Positions 9,064-20,652 of a stretch of 64,000 nucleotides of DNA are shown here, piece by piece. Both the position numbers and the translations under genes were made by a program. The notes under the pieces were generated by a model. It was given only the letters and a program-made list of their open reading frames with translations, was not told where the DNA came from and made no database searches. The DNA is from Candidatus Binatia bacterium (GTDB lineage: Bacteria > Desulfobacterota > Binatia > UBA9968 > JAJDTQ01): NCBI GenBank assembly GCA_951813575.1, contig OX638375.1, positions 2,929,042 to 2,993,041 on the forward strand, read 5' to 3'. How positions within the stretch are numbered: the first letter of the stretch is position 1; each line of letters starts with the position of its first letter.

Positions 9064-9810
9064 TCAATCGGCAAGCGCCCGCCGCAGCCGCCCGCGGGCC
9101 TGCACGTAGAGCTGGCAGGTCCTGGCTTCCGTCACCCCCAATCGCACGCCGATCTCCCGGAACTTGAGCTCCTGGTAGTGCCGCAGCGTTACCACCAGAC
9201 GTTCGCGCTCCGGCAGCGTCGCCACCGCCCGTTTGAGCTTGTCCACCAGATCCCGGCGCTCCACCGTCTCTACCGGGTCCTCGGTTTGCCCCGGGCCCCA
9301 GCCGTCCCGGTCGAGGACCAGGCTCGGTCCGGAAGCCGGGTCATCCAGGCTCAGGTACTTCTGCTCGCTGACCCGGTAGTTGATCTTGTGCCAGGCTTCC
9401 AACGGCAGCTCCAGCTTCCCGGCCAGTTCCTCCGAAGTGGCTTCGCGCCCCAGGCGTTCGCAGAGTTCCTTGCGCGCGGCGGTCACGCGGCGTCCCCAGG
9501 CCCGGATCGAACGGCTTACCCAATCCAGCGAGCGCAGGCACTGGATCATCTCGCCGTAGATGCGGTGCCTGGCGTAAAGGTGGAACGAGACGCCCCGCCC
9601 GGGATCGAATCGTTCCAATGCCTCCAGCAGGCCGACCACGCCGGAGTTCACCAGGGATTCGAGGTCGATGCTCGACGGCACCCGGCGATGGAGCTGGCGG
9701 GCCATGCGTTCGACGAGGGGAAGGCAGGTGGCGACGAGCTGTTCCCGCGAGCCGGCTTGCCCGGCCGCGGGACCGGCCCCCGGCTTGGCGCCGGAAGGCG
9801 AATCGTTCAT
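9064..9810 (-). CDS. FliA/WhiG-type sigma-70 family RNA polymerase sigma factor
   Basis: Alternative sigma factor of about 248 residues with regions 2, 3 and 4. Region 2 reads DLESLVNSGVVGLLEALERFDP and ends in the FliA-like DWVSRSIR. Region 4 contains LPERERLVVTLRHYQELKFREIG followed by a helix-turn-helix. FliA proteins usually direct flagellar genes, but no flagellar or sporulation gene is visible here, so its regulon is unknown. The start at 9810 (MNDSPSG) is chosen over an arginine-rich upstream extension; no clear ribosome site decides it. Confidence 0.85.
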   Translation of the reverse strand: MNDSPSGAKPGAGPAAGQAGSREQLVATCLPLVERMARQLHRRVPSSIDLESLVNSGVVGLLEALERFDPGRGVSFHLYARHRIYGEMIQCLRSLDWVSRSIRAWGRRVTAARKELCERLGREATSEELAGKLELPLEAWHKINYRVSEQKYLSLDDPASGPSLVLDRDGWGPGQTEDPVETVERRDLVDKLKRAVATLPERERLVVTLRHYQELKFREIGVRLGVTEARTCQLYVQARGRLRRALAD

Positions 9811-9989
9811 GGCGGCACGAGAGCGCAACGCCCGTGCCAGCCGCCATGCGAGACGAAGAATCCAGTGCCTACGGCCGGTTGGCGAGGGTGGGGACGCAGA
9901 CCGGCCGGGGCCGAGTGTCAACGGTCGGGACGGAAGGCGTCATGCGGTTGGCGTTTTCCAGGGCCGGCGGGGCCGGCAAACCGCGGGAG

Positions 9990-12392
9990 CTAACGGTAGA
10001 GCTCGATCAGCTCCACCAGACCCAGGGCGCGCATTTCGCTGAACAGATAGCGTTTGACCTGGTCGACCCGGTCCATCTGGAGGGCCGCCCGCCCGATGTC
10101 GAGGGCGGTCTCGTAACTCACCGAGCGCACCAGCTTCCGGACCACGGGAATGGACAGCGATTCCATGCTGAACTCCTCGAGGCCCATGCCCACCAACAGC
10201 AGGGTCGACAATGGGTCCGCGGCCATCTCTCCGCACATGGCGACGCGCTTGCCCTTGTCCTTGGCGGCGCGGATGACCTGGTTCAGGGCGGCGAGCACCG
10301 CCGGGTGAAAGGGCTCATAGAGGGGCGCCACTTTCCGATTCCCCCGGTCCACGGCCAGGAGGTACTGGATCAGGTCGTTGGTGCCGATGCTGACGAAATC
10401 CACCTCCTCCACCAGCCGGTGCGCCACCTGCACCGCCGAGGGGACCTCGACCATGATCCCCAGCTCCATGTCGCCATCGAAGGGCACGCCGGCGCGGGCG
10501 AGATAGGCTTTGGCTTCCCGTAGCATGACCTTGACCCGGAGGATCTCCTCCAGACTCGAGACCATGGGGATCAGGAGACGCACCGGCCCCAGCGCGCCCG
10601 CGCGCAGGATGGCCCGGAGCTGCATCTGGAAGGTCTCGGACGCCTCCAGGGAAACCCGGATGGAACGCCACCCGAGGAACGGATTGGACTCGGCCCGGGC
10701 GATGCTCACGTAAGGAGGGTATTTGTCCGCGCCGATGTCGAGGGTGCGGATGGTGACGGGCTTGCCGCTCATGCCTTCCACCACCTTCTGATAGAGGGCG
10801 AACTGCTGCGCCTCGGTGGGGAAATCGTGATAGGCGAGAAACGGGATCTCGGTCCGGTAGAGGCCGATGCCCTCGGCGCCGTGGTTCTGCGCGAACCGGA
10901 TGTCGGTCAGCAGCCCCATGTTGGCGAACAGCCGGACCCGGTGGCCGTCGGTGGTCTCGGCGGGCAGATCCCGCATCTCGTCGAGCTCGCGGTTGACGGC
11001 GAGATAGTGGCGCTCCAGCCGGTCGTACTCGCCGACGATGTCGTTGTTGGGGTTGACGAAAACCACCCCGGAGTTGCCGTCGACGATCAGTGAATCCTCT
11101 TTCCGGACGCTTTCCAGCAACCCCTCCGCCGCTACCACGGTAGGGATCTCGAAGGACTTGGCCAGCAGCGACGCGTGGGAGGTGACACCCCCGGTGGCCA
11201 GCACGATGCCGTGAAACCGTTCGCGCTCGATGAGGGCCAGATCCGCCGGAGAGAGGTCTTCCGCCACCAGAATGGCACCCCCGTCCGGAACCACGAACCG
11301 CCTGTCGTCGAAGCCGGTCAGATTGTCCAGCAGCCTCTGGGCGACGTCACGGATGTCCGCCGTGCGTTCCTTCAGGTACCGGTCGCCGACCTCGCTGACG
11401 GTCTTCACGTGCCTGCGGAAGATGCTGGTGACGGCATAGTAGGCGGTGAGGTGTTCCTGAACGATGCGGCTCTCGATCTGTTGTTGCAGCACCGGGTCGT
11501 TCAGCAACATCCGGTGCACGTCGAAGATCGCCCCGGCCTCGTCGGAGATGAGGGCGATCATGCGGGTCTTGATGGCCTCCACCTGGGCCACGGCCTGTTG
11601 CACCGCGGAACGAAAGCGCTCCAGCTCACCCTGCGGGTCGCCCGTGTGGGTCTTCTGGATGGCCCCCAGGTCCACGCGCCGTTGCATGATGTGGGCCTTG
11701 CCGTAGGCAAAGCCGGGGCAGGCCGCCAGCCCGGTCAGCCGGCTGCGGAACTTTCTCTGGGGCTCGGCGGTGCGTTCCTTGCCCCGGCCCTCGTACGACC
11801 TCAGCCGCCGCAGCGCGCTGACCATCCGTTGCCGGGACTGCTTGCGCTCGCGCTCCTTGTCCTTGAGCGAGTCCACCAGCCGGGCGTGCACGATAATGGT
11901 GGAAACCTGGGCCGAGATGGCCTTCAGGAGCCGGACCTCGTCCTGGGTGAACTCGCGCGGGCGGGAGGTCTGCACCACCAGCACGCCGATGGGCGTCTTG
12001 CGGGCGTGGACGGGGACGGCGAAGAAGGAATGGTAGCGCTCTTCGCCGGTCTCGGGGAAGTACAGGAAGCGCGGATGCGACGGGGCGTCCATGACCATCA
12101 CCGGTTCCCCCGTCTCCACCGCCAGTCCCGCCAGACCTTCGCCCACGGTCATGGAGACGCGGCCCACGGCCACCGTATCCAGGCCTTGCGTGGCGCTGAG
12201 GGTGAGCCTCCCGCTGTCGGCGTCGAGGAGGTAGACCGAGCACACCTCGGTCTGCATGCGCTGGGCCACGATCCCGGCGATGCTATTGAGGCACCCCTGC
12301 AGGTCCTCGGCCTGGTCCACGAACCGGCTGATCTCTTCCAGCGTGACCAGATGGGAGGCGTCCTCGGTGGCGATGTCGGGGATGTGGGCCAT
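9990..12392 (-). CDS. ptsP: PtsP: GAF domain plus PTS enzyme I, phosphoenolpyruvate-protein phosphotransferase
   Basis: First kinase of the nitrogen-related phosphotransferase system: autophosphorylates from PEP and passes phosphate to an HPr-like protein. The 800-residue length is right for PtsP rather than the roughly 570 of sugar enzyme I. A GAF domain occupies about residues 15-175, followed by a basic coiled linker. The enzyme I domain contains the swivelling phosphohistidine loop [11 protein letters not shown] with His406, and the C-terminal PEP-binding barrel with LYRTEIPFL and [18 protein letters not shown]. No npr or ptsN gene is in the window. It is divergent from folE with 96 nt between. 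Confidence 0.95.
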   Translation of the reverse strand: MAHIPDIATEDASHLVTLEEISRFVDQAEDLQGCLNSIAGIVAQRMQTEVCSVYLLDADSGRLTLSATQGLDTVAVGRVSMTVGEGLAGLAVETGEPVMVMDAPSHPRFLYFPETGEERYHSFFAVPVHARKTPIGVLVVQTSRPREFTQDEVRLLKAISAQVSTIIVHARLVDSLKDKERERKQSRQRMVSALRRLRSYEGRGKERTAEPQRKFRSRLTGLAACPGFAYGKAHIMQRRVDLGAIQKTHTGDPQGELERFRSAVQQAVAQVEAIKTRMIALISDEAGAIFDVHRMLLNDPVLQQQIESRIVQEHLTAYYAVTSIFRRHVKTVSEVGDRYLKERTADIRDVAQRLLDNLTGFDDRRFVVPDGGAILVAEDLSPADLALIERERFHGIVLATGGVTSHASLLAKSFEIPTVVAAEGLLESVRKEDSLIVDGNSGVVFVNPNNDIVGEYDRLERHYLAVNRELDEMRDLPAETTDGHRVRLFANMGLLTDIRFAQNHGAEGIGLYRTEIPFLAYHDFPTEAQQFALYQKVVEGMSGKPVTIRTLDIGADKYPPYVSIARAESNPFLGWRSIRVSLEASETFQMQLRAILRAGALGPVRLLIPMVSSLEEILRVKVMLREAKAYLARAGVPFDGDMELGIMVEVPSAVQVAHRLVEEVDFVSIGTNDLIQYLLAVDRGNRKVAPLYEPFHPAVLAALNQVIRAAKDKGKRVAMCGEMAADPLSTLLLVGMGLEEFSMESLSIPVVRKLVRSVSYETALDIGRAALQMDRVDQVKRYLFSEMRALGLVELIELYR

Positions 12393-12488
12393 GCCCCATT
12401 CTAAGGGGTTCGCGGGCCGATCACAATTCGAGAGTCCGGGTTACGAGGCCGATTTGACCCGTTTTGGGGCAGATGTTACGTTGCCCCG

Positions 12489-13088
12489 ATGTCCGTTCAA
12501 CGGCCCATCGATACTACCGAGACGCGGTCGGATGCCCTGGAAGGGCACGTCCGAGCCATCCTACAGGCCCTCGGGGAGGACCCGGACAGGGAGGGCCTCG
12601 AGAAGACCCCGGCGCGGGTGGCGGCGGCGTTGACCTTCCTCACCAGCGGCTATGGCGAGGACCCCGATGCGATCATCAACGGTGCGCTGTTCACCGAGGA
12701 CTACCAGGAGATGATCGTCGAGAAGGACATCGACTTCCATTCCCTCTGCGAGCATCACATGCTGCCGTTCCACGGCAAGGCCCACGTCGCCTACATCCCG
12801 CGCCACCAGATCGTCGGGGTCTCCAAGCTGGCGCGGCTGGTGGACGCCTATGCGCACCGTCTGCAAGTGCAGGAGCGGCTCACCAACCAGATCGCGCAGA
12901 CCATCATGGAACGCATCAATCCTCTCGGGGCGGCGGTGGTGATGGAAGCGGAACACATGTGCATGCGCATGCGCGGCGTGCAGAAGCAGAACTCCACCAT
13001 CATCACGAGCGCCTTGCTGGGAGCCTTCCGCACACAGGAGAAGACCCGCGCCGAGTTCATGACCTTCATCCGCGGTCACCGCTTCTGA
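12489..13088 (+). CDS. folE: GTP cyclohydrolase I FolE
   Basis: Converts GTP to 7,8-dihydroneopterin triphosphate, the first step to folate and pterins, in the cytoplasm. The 199-residue protein has zinc ligands in CEHH (Cys87, His90) and Cys158 in [10 protein letters not shown], and the substrate motifs [12 protein letters not shown] and [20 protein letters not shown]. Length is typical of type I enzymes. pepA begins 3 nt after its stop, so folE, pepA and trxA are probably one operon. Confidence 0.97.
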   Translation: MSVQRPIDTTETRSDALEGHVRAILQALGEDPDREGLEKTPARVAAALTFLTSGYGEDPDAIINGALFTEDYQEMIVEKDIDFHSLCEHHMLPFHGKAHVAYIPRHQIVGVSKLARLVDAYAHRLQVQERLTNQIAQTIMERINPLGAAVVMEAEHMCMRMRGVQKQNSTIITSALLGAFRTQEKTRAEFMTFIRGHRF

Positions 13089-13091
13089 CCC

Positions 13092-14582
13092 ATGTCCATC
13101 GAGATCAAGATCAGGGAGATCGCCCCGGCACGGATCCAGACGGCGGTGCTTGCCTTCCCCGTCACCGACAAGGGCCTGGAGGGGAGTCCGGCAAAGCGGC
13201 TCGACCGCCAGCTCAAGGGGAAGCTTGCCGCGCTGGTGAAGAAAAGCAGCTTCGCCGCCAAGCGCGGCAGCTCCCTGCTGCTGGCCACCCACGGTGCCAT
13301 GCCGGCCGGCCACGTCCTGCTGGTGGGCCTGGGAAAGCAGGATGAGGCGGGGCCGCATGCCTGGCGCACGGCCGGGGCCGTCACCGCCAGGGAGGCCGGG
13401 CGGATCTGGGCCGACGACGCGGTATTCATGCTGCCGCCGGACCAGCAAACGGGCGCGGTCGTGGAGGCGGTGGCCGAGGGGGCCCTCCTGAGTGCCTATC
13501 GATTCAACAAGTACCGGTCCAAGGACCCTCCGCCGGGACGTCTGCGCACGCTGACCGTGGGACGGACCGCGGCCGGCCGGAACGCCGCCCTGACCCGGGC
13601 GGTGCGGCGGGCCAGGGTCTCGGTGTCGGCCATCTGCCTGGCCCGGGACCTGGTGAACGAGCCGGCTTCCACCGCCACCGCCAGCTATCTGGCGGAGCAG
13701 GCCGCGTCCCATTGCCGCGGCGAGGGGCTCAAGGTGGAGGTGTGGGGCAAGCGGAAGATCCAGCAAATGAAGCTGGCGGGCCTTCTGGCGGTCAACCAGG
13801 GCAGCCGGGAGGAGCCGCGTTTCCTCCACATCCGCTACAAGCCCAAGACGAAGCCCCGGCGGAAGGTGGCCCTCATCGGGAAGGGGATCACCTTCGATTC
13901 CGGCGGACTCTCGCTCAAACCGCCGCGGTCGATGGAAACCATGAAGCTGGATATGGCGGGGGGCGCCGCGGTCATCGCCGTGATGAGCGCGCTCCCGGAG
14001 CTGGCTCCGGACGTCGAGGTGCTGGGGCTGGTGCCGGCGACCGACAACCTGCCCGACGGCGGCGCGCAGAAACCGGGGGATGTCATACGGTACCTCAACG
14101 GCAAGACCGTGGAGGTCATGAACACCGACGCCGAGGGCCGTCTCATTCTCGCCGACGCCCTGGTCCTGGCGGCGCGGGAAAAGCCCGACTGCATGATCAA
14201 TCTGGCCACCCTCACGGGCGCCTGCATCGTGGCCCTGGGCAACGAGCTGGCGGGGCTCTTCTGCAACCATGGAGAGCTCGCCGAAGAACTCGAGGCCTGC
14301 GGCCGGGACGCCGGTGAGGGCCTGTGGCGGTTGCCTCTGGCAGCCGAGTACCGCGAGGACATCAAGAGTCCCGTCGCGGACATCAAGAACGTCGGCGGCG
14401 GCTCCGCCGGGGCCATCACGGCGGCGTTGTTCCTGCAGGAGTTCGTCGACGACGTTCCCTGGGCGCACCTGGACATCGCGGGTCCCGCTTTCGCCGCCAA
14501 GGACCGCGTTACCTGCCCGAAGGGGGGGACGGGGTTCGGTGTCCGTACCCTGCTGAACTTCCTCTCCGGCACCGGAGAATAG
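13092..14582 (+). CDS. pepA: Leucyl aminopeptidase PepA (peptidase family M17)
   Basis: Cytoplasmic two-metal aminopeptidase, 496 residues, that removes N-terminal residues from peptides; some relatives also bind DNA. The C-terminal catalytic domain has [19 protein letters not shown], the metal-binding signature [14 protein letters not shown] (about 344-357) and [14 protein letters not shown]. The N-terminal domain is the usual poorly conserved regulatory lobe. It is tightly coupled to folE and is followed by trxA after 13 nt. Confidence 0.96.
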   Translation: MSIEIKIREIAPARIQTAVLAFPVTDKGLEGSPAKRLDRQLKGKLAALVKKSSFAAKRGSSLLLATHGAMPAGHVLLVGLGKQDEAGPHAWRTAGAVTAREAGRIWADDAVFMLPPDQQTGAVVEAVAEGALLSAYRFNKYRSKDPPPGRLRTLTVGRTAAGRNAALTRAVRRARVSVSAICLARDLVNEPASTATASYLAEQAASHCRGEGLKVEVWGKRKIQQMKLAGLLAVNQGSREEPRFLHIRYKPKTKPRRKVALIGKGITFDSGGLSLKPPRSMETMKLDMAGGAAVIAVMSALPELAPDVEVLGLVPATDNLPDGGAQKPGDVIRYLNGKTVEVMNTDAEGRLILADALVLAAREKPDCMINLATLTGACIVALGNELAGLFCNHGELAEELEACGRDAGEGLWRLPLAAEYREDIKSPVADIKNVGGGSAGAITAALFLQEFVDDVPWAHLDIAGPAFAAKDRVTCPKGGTGFGVRTLLNFLSGTGE

Positions 14583-14595
14583 GAGACACGTACCC

Positions 14596-14919
14596 ATGGC
14601 CATATCCCACGTTGGAGACAACGAGTTCGAAACGGAAGTGATCGGCGCGCCCATACCCGTGCTGGTGGATTTCTGGGCCCCCTGGTGCGGCCCGTGCAAG
14701 TCCATTGCGCCGGTGCTGGAAGAGCTGGCCCAGGAGTATGACGGCCGGCTCAAGGTGGTGAAGATCAACGTCGACGAAAACCCCGAGACCCCCACCCGCT
14801 ACGGCGTCCGCGGCATTCCGAACCTCATGATCTTCAAGGAAGGCGGCCTCGCGGGGCAGATCGTCGGCGCGGCGCCCAAGAACAGGCTGGTGAGCGAGAT
14901 CGACAAGGCCTTGGGGTGA
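14596..14919 (+). CDS. trxA: Thioredoxin
   Basis: Small (107 residues) dithiol-disulfide carrier of the cytoplasm. The active site WCGPCK places the redox cysteines at 31 and 34. The cis-proline loop [13 protein letters not shown] and length are standard. AGGAGA precedes the ATG. It is the last gene of the folE-pepA-trxA run and ends against the convergent rodA stop with no gap. Confidence 0.96.
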   Translation: MAISHVGDNEFETEVIGAPIPVLVDFWAPWCGPCKSIAPVLEELAQEYDGRLKVVKINVDENPETPTRYGVRGIPNLMIFKEGGLAGQIVGAAPKNRLVSEIDKALG

Positions 14920-16017
14920 TCAGCGCGTGTAGCGCCTCATGCTCACGCTGATGAGCACGCCCACGGCTATCAGGGTGGTGACGAGTGAGGAGCCGCCGTA
15001 GCTGATGAGCGGCAACGGAATCCCCACCACGGGCACGAGTCCGGTCACCATGCCGATGTTGATGGTGAACTGCCAGAACAGAATCGCCGCCATTCCCGTG
15101 GCCAACAGCACTCCGAAACGGTCCTGAGCCCGCCTTACCACCCTGAGCGCGAGCAGGATGAGCAAGGCGTAGGCGGCCAGCAACGCCACGCAGCCCGAGA
15201 AGCCCCACTCCTCCGCGAACACGGCGAAGACGAAATCGGTGTGTTGCTCGGGGAGAAACTCCAGCCGGTTCTGGCTGCCCTGCAGATAACCCGTGCCCCA
15301 AAGACGGCCCGAGCCGATGGCGATCTTGGACTGGACGACGTGATAGCCGGCGCCGAGCGGGTCCGACTCGGGGTTCATGAAGGTCCAGATGCGGGTCTTC
15401 TGATACGGCTTCAGGAACTGCCAGCCGACCGGAAGAGCGGCGATGGCGGCCACGGTGAGATACAGCAGCGACCGCACGCGCAGGCCGGACATGACGACCA
15501 CGGCCATGGCGATGAGGAAGATGACGCCGGCGGTCCCCAGGTCCGGTTGCAGCAGCACGAGACCCACCACCGGCGCGCTCAGCAGCAGAGGCACCCCGAG
15601 ATCCATCAGGGAATACCCCGGCTCGTAGTAGCACAGCGTCTTGGCCAGCACGAGCACGAGCGTGAGCTTGGCCAGCTCCGAGGGCTGAAGCGCGAAGAAC
15701 CCCAGGTCGAGCCATCGCTGGGAGCCGCCGCTGGTGATGCCGATGATCAACACCAGCGCCAGGAGGATCACCACCGCGACGTAGATGGGGTAGGCCCAGT
15801 GGGCCAGTCGTTGGTAGTCCACGGAGAACGTGGCCACCATCAGCGCCAGGCCGATGATGAGCCAGTAGGACTGCCGGGTGGCGAGATAACGCGAGCACTC
15901 TTCGTTGACGCTGCAAGTGGCGCTGTAGATGGTCATGATGCCCACCAGCGCCAGCCCCACGGAAAGGGTCCACAGGGGCCAGTCGAAGCTGGAGACCAGC
16001 CGGCGATCAATCTGCAT
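14920..16017 (-). CDS. rodA: Rod-shape-determining protein RodA (SEDS glycosyltransferase)
   Basis: Membrane peptidoglycan polymerase of the elongation machinery, working with PBP2. The 365-residue protein has about ten membrane helices and SEDS motifs such as DLGTAGVIFLIAM, GSGRLWGTGYLQGSQNRLEFLPEQHTDFVF region (key residues LPEQHTDF) and the terminal GIPLPLISYGGSS. The ATG at 16017 is favoured; it overlaps the mrdA stop by 11 nt, typical of coupled translation. It is the last gene of mreB-mreC-mreD-mrdA-rodA. Confidence 0.96.
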   Translation of the reverse strand: MQIDRRLVSSFDWPLWTLSVGLALVGIMTIYSATCSVNEECSRYLATRQSYWLIIGLALMVATFSVDYQRLAHWAYPIYVAVVILLALVLIIGITSGGSQRWLDLGFFALQPSELAKLTLVLVLAKTLCYYEPGYSLMDLGVPLLLSAPVVGLVLLQPDLGTAGVIFLIAMAVVVMSGLRVRSLLYLTVAAIAALPVGWQFLKPYQKTRIWTFMNPESDPLGAGYHVVQSKIAIGSGRLWGTGYLQGSQNRLEFLPEQHTDFVFAVFAEEWGFSGCVALLAAYALLILLALRVVRRAQDRFGVLLATGMAAILFWQFTINIGMVTGLVPVVGIPLPLISYGGSSLVTTLIAVGVLISVSMRRYTR

Positions 16018-17902
16018 GGTCTGTCCGCGGCGGCGGCCTGACGTCCAGGGCGGAGAGCTGCCGGCCGGCCGGCTCCTCGTGCTCCGCCTCCTCGCCATCG
16101 AAGAGGAAATAGGCCTCGATCACCTGCTTGGCGATGGGTGCGGCCGTGGCGCCGCCGTGCCCGCCGTGCTCGACCAAGGTCACCACGGCGATCTCGGGCT
16201 CCTTGGTGGGAGCGTAGGCCACGAACCAGGCGTGGTCCCGCACCTCGTACGGCAGGTCCTCGCTCTTGACCGCGTCTCCGCGCATCTCCGCCACCTGGGC
16301 GGTGCCGGTCTTGCCGGCGATCCCCACGACTTCCGAGCGCGCCGTCCTGGCGGTGCCTCGCCGGCCGTGGACCACGTCGAACAGCGCCCGCCTGACGATG
16401 TCCCAGTTCTCTTTCTTGAGCCCCACGGTGCCGGTCCGGACCGGGCCGTACTCTTCCATCACCTCGCCGTCCGGCGACACCACCCTCTTGACGAACCAGG
16501 GGCGGTACACGGTCCCGCCGTTGGCCACGGTGGCCGTCATGCTGGCCATCTGCAGGGGGGTGACGGACAGGAACCCCTGCCCGATGGCAACCAGCGGCGT
16601 CTCTCCCCGGTACCACGGCGTTCCGTAGCGGCCCTTCTTCCACGCCCGGTCGGGAACCAGCCCGGGACCTTCGCCGTCGAGCGAGATCCCGGTGGGCGAG
16701 CCGAAGCCGAAACGGCGCGCATACCGGGCGATCTTGTCGACGCCGAGGCGCTGGGAAATCTGGTAGAAATAGACGTCGCACGACTGCACCAAGGCCTGGT
16801 GCATTTTGATATGGCCGTGTCCGTCCTTCTTCCAATCCCGGAGGGTACGGTTGCCGACCTGGTAGGAGCCGCCGCACCAAAGAGTCTTGTTGGGAGAGAT
16901 CACCCCTTCCTGCAATGCCGCCAGGGCGGTGACGATCTTGAAGGTGGAGCCCGGTGGAAACTGCCCCTGCAACGCCCGGTTGTGCAGCGGGGTCTCCCGA
17001 TCGTCGGTCAGATGCCGCCACTCCCGCGAGGTCAGGCCGCGGGCGAACCAGTTGGGGTCGAACGTCGGCGAGCTCGCCAGCGCAAGCACGGCGCCCGTGT
17101 TCACCTCCAGGACGACGATGGCGCCTTCCTTGCCCTTCAGAGCGTCGTGCGCCACCTGCTGGAGATCCATGTCGAGGGTCAGCACGACATTGTGCCCGGG
17201 GGTGGCCTTGTGGCGGTCGATCACGCGGACCTTCCGGCCCGTGGCGTCGACCTCCACCTTCTCCCCGCCGCTGCGGCCGGCCAGGTGCCGCTCCCAGCTC
17301 TTCTCCAGGCCGGCCTGTCCGATGGCGTCTCCGAGCCGGTAGCCCTGCCTGCGGAGTCGCTGCAACTGATTGGCGTTGATCTCGCCCAGATACCCGAGCA
17401 TGTGGGCCGCCACTTCGTCGGTCAGATAGCTGCGCCGGGCCCTGACGCTCAGGTAGACTCCCGGCAGATCGAGCTGGTGGGTCTCGACCGCCACCACCGA
17501 CGGCCAGTCCACGTCACGGACGAGAGTAACGCGTTTCGCTCCGTTGCCGCCCTGGGCGATCTCCTCGAGCCGCTCTCCGTCGACCTCCACCATCTCGGCG
17601 AGGCGCCGCAAGGTATCTTCCTGCCCGGCATTTCCGCCCGGGACGTACTGCACGTCGAAGGAAGGACGGCTATGGATCAGCAGGCGGTTCTTGCGGTCGA
17701 ACACCAGGCCGCGCACCGCCGGGACGCGCTGCAGGCGGATACGATTGTGCTCGGACATGACGGTGTAGCGGTTGCCTTGCAGGACCTGGAGCACCCAGAG
17801 GCGGTACGTCAGGAAGGCGAAGGCCACCAGGACGCAGAGCGCGAAGAGGCGTATTCGCCGTCGAAACTCCGGCAAGGCCCGGGTATTCGGTCTACGAAGC
17901 AT
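16007..17902 (-). CDS. mrdA: Penicillin-binding protein 2, elongation transpeptidase
   Basis: Inner-membrane class B PBP that cross-links side-wall peptidoglycan. The 631-residue protein has one N-terminal anchor helix (about 19-39), a pedestal domain, and a transpeptidase domain with SxxK = STFK (Ser319 nucleophile), SxN-type SCD, and KTG in AGKTGTAQVAEM. A Glu-rich tail near the C-terminus is unremarkable. It overlaps both neighbours (mreD, rodA) by 11 nt. Confidence 0.96.
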   Translation of the reverse strand: MLRRPNTRALPEFRRRIRLFALCVLVAFAFLTYRLWVLQVLQGNRYTVMSEHNRIRLQRVPAVRGLVFDRKNRLLIHSRPSFDVQYVPGGNAGQEDTLRRLAEMVEVDGERLEEIAQGGNGAKRVTLVRDVDWPSVVAVETHQLDLPGVYLSVRARRSYLTDEVAAHMLGYLGEINANQLQRLRRQGYRLGDAIGQAGLEKSWERHLAGRSGGEKVEVDATGRKVRVIDRHKATPGHNVVLTLDMDLQQVAHDALKGKEGAIVVLEVNTGAVLALASSPTFDPNWFARGLTSREWRHLTDDRETPLHNRALQGQFPPGSTFKIVTALAALQEGVISPNKTLWCGGSYQVGNRTLRDWKKDGHGHIKMHQALVQSCDVYFYQISQRLGVDKIARYARRFGFGSPTGISLDGEGPGLVPDRAWKKGRYGTPWYRGETPLVAIGQGFLSVTPLQMASMTATVANGGTVYRPWFVKRVVSPDGEVMEEYGPVRTGTVGLKKENWDIVRRALFDVVHGRRGTARTARSEVVGIAGKTGTAQVAEMRGDAVKSEDLPYEVRDHAWFVAYAPTKEPEIAVVTLVEHGGHGGATAAPIAKQVIEAYFLFDGEEAEHEEPAGRQLSALDVRPPPRTDHAD

Positions 17903-18413
17903 TGACGTAGGAAGGCGATTTCCGCGGGCTCTCCATGCGTGTCTGGATCGAGCGAAGCACGATGAACAGAAACGGGGCGATGGCCGCGGAAAAGAGGGCC
18001 TCGTGGAGGATGGCCTCGGCGATGACCACCCAGTCGCGGGTGGGCAGGTCGAACAGCGGAGAAATGAAGATCAGCGTGCCGACCTTCAGCCACACCGCCG
18101 CGAACACGGTGACGGCGCTCATCAGATGTCCCCTGGCCCAGATGTAGCGGAACACCAGGTATACGGCGAGAAAGACCGCGGAGAAGGCCACGGCGTTCAC
18201 GCCGGGTTGAGGGCTCGACAGGATGTCGATGGCGTACCCCAGCAGGAACGTCCCCCAAACGGCCTCCACCCGGGGACGGTTGAGCGCCCAGTAAACGCAC
18301 AGGGTCAGGGTCAGGTCGGGGATGATGGGGGTCCAGCTTGCGAGATGCAGGACCGTCGCCTGCAGGACGACGAAGATCAGGCCGATGCCGAAGAAGACCA
18401 GCGACACGTTCAT
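17892..18413 (-). CDS. mreD: Rod-shape-determining protein MreD
   Basis: Small integral membrane protein of the elongasome, 173 residues with five or six hydrophobic segments, of the length usual for MreD. Visible family features are the PDLTLTLCVYWAL segment and LLGYAIDILSSPQPGVNAVAF. Its ATG overlaps the mreC stop as ATGA, and its stop overlaps the mrdA start by 11 nt. Identity rests on these features plus the fixed gene order. Confidence 0.92.
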   Translation of the reverse strand: MNVSLVFFGIGLIFVVLQATVLHLASWTPIIPDLTLTLCVYWALNRPRVEAVWGTFLLGYAIDILSSPQPGVNAVAFSAVFLAVYLVFRYIWARGHLMSAVTVFAAVWLKVGTLIFISPLFDLPTRDWVVIAEAILHEALFSAAIAPFLFIVLRSIQTRMESPRKSPSYVNAS

Positions 18414-19393
18414 GGCGTAGCGGACGACGCGGGCTCGGGGACCTCGTCCAGCGCGGACGAGAATACGTGCTTGGGCTTGTCGGAAATGAAGAGCACTTCC
18501 TCCATCACCAACGGATCCACGGCCAGCGAGACGCGGACCCGCTGGAAGAGCCCCGGCGCCTCGTCTTCGATGTCGACGATGGTTCCCACCAGGAGCCCCT
18601 TCGGGAAGGTTCCGTCCAGCCCGGACGTGATGAGGCGGTCTCCGGCACGGACATCCTCGTTGCGGCCCATGTACTTGACGACCGGTTCCCCGTCCACGGA
18701 TCCCGAGACGATGCCGCGCACCCGGGTCCGCTGGGTGATGATATCGAGGCCGCTCTTGTGATCCGTCAACAGCAGCACCTTGGCCGTGTTCTCGCCCACC
18801 GATACGACCTTGCCCACCACTCCTCTCGGTGTAATGACCGCCATGCCCTGATGGATGCCGGCGGCGGAGCCCTTGTCCACCGTAATGGTGCGAAACCAAC
18901 TGCTCGCGCTGTTGCTGATCACCGTGGCCGCCACCGATTCCCTCAGTATCCGCGTGCGGATCTCCAGCAGCTCCATCAGGCGGTCGTTGGCAAGCTTCGC
19001 CTCGAAGAGCCGGTTGCGTTCGGATTCGAGGGCGGCGATCTGCGCCTTCAGGTTGGAATTCTCGTTCCAAAGGTCCTTGAACGCGACGTAGTTGAGCTGC
19101 AGGTTGCGCATGGTCGCGCCGATGACGTGAAGCGCCTTCTGGAGCGGCTTCACCGAGTGCGTCAGGAGCCGGGTTACGGCGTCGGGCTGGTTCGGGTTGG
19201 TGGACGAGACGGTGACGACGTAGAAGGCCAGGGCCAGCGCCAACAGACAGTTGATGGGAATACAATGCCGGCGCAGCACGGACATGGCCACGAACCCGGC
19301 CTTGTTGGCGCGGGTATCCGGCTGGCGGGATCTGGAGGGCTGCTGCGATGACCCGGGCGAGTCCGCAGTTCCCTTTTTCCTGGCTGCGGCCAC
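18410..19393 (-). CDS. mreC: Rod-shape-determining protein MreC
   Basis: Periplasmic scaffold anchored by one helix, linking MreB/MreD to PBP2. The 327-residue protein has a polar cytoplasmic tail (1-45), a membrane helix (about 46-65), a coiled coil (NENSNLKAQIAALESERNRLFEAK, key heptads near 105-140) and the two beta barrels with VDKGSAAGIHQGMAV and GLDGTFPKGLLVG. Translation starts at GTG 19393 with AAAGGA upstream. It lies 21 nt after mreB. Confidence 0.95.
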   Translation of the reverse strand: MAAARKKGTADSPGSSQQPSRSRQPDTRANKAGFVAMSVLRRHCIPINCLLALALAFYVVTVSSTNPNQPDAVTRLLTHSVKPLQKALHVIGATMRNLQLNYVAFKDLWNENSNLKAQIAALESERNRLFEAKLANDRLMELLEIRTRILRESVAATVISNSASSWFRTITVDKGSAAGIHQGMAVITPRGVVGKVVSVGENTAKVLLLTDHKSGLDIITQRTRVRGIVSGSVDGEPVVKYMGRNEDVRAGDRLITSGLDGTFPKGLLVGTIVDIEDEAPGLFQRVRVSLAVDPLVMEEVLFISDKPKHVFSSALDEVPEPASSATP

Positions 19394-19414
19394 GTGTTTC
19401 TGGCGTCCTTTCAG

Positions 19415-20461
<1,047 letters not shown>

Positions 20462-20652
20462 CTAATGCCACGAATGTAATGAGAAACCTGCTTCAAGATA
20501 CCAAAACTCCCTACCTGGCACAACAAACGACAATGAGAAAGGGGGTTTGGCCGGTCCCCTTCACATCATCACGGCGGCTACCTATAATGATCCGGTTCCC
20601 AAGCGGACGGGCCTGGCGAACGGAACCAGATGACTCGAGGAGCCTCGCGCAA

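Noticed and set aside
12454..12482. TTGACC...TACGTT as a folE promoter
   Set aside because: The -10 match is poor and the predicted start would fall almost on the ATG.
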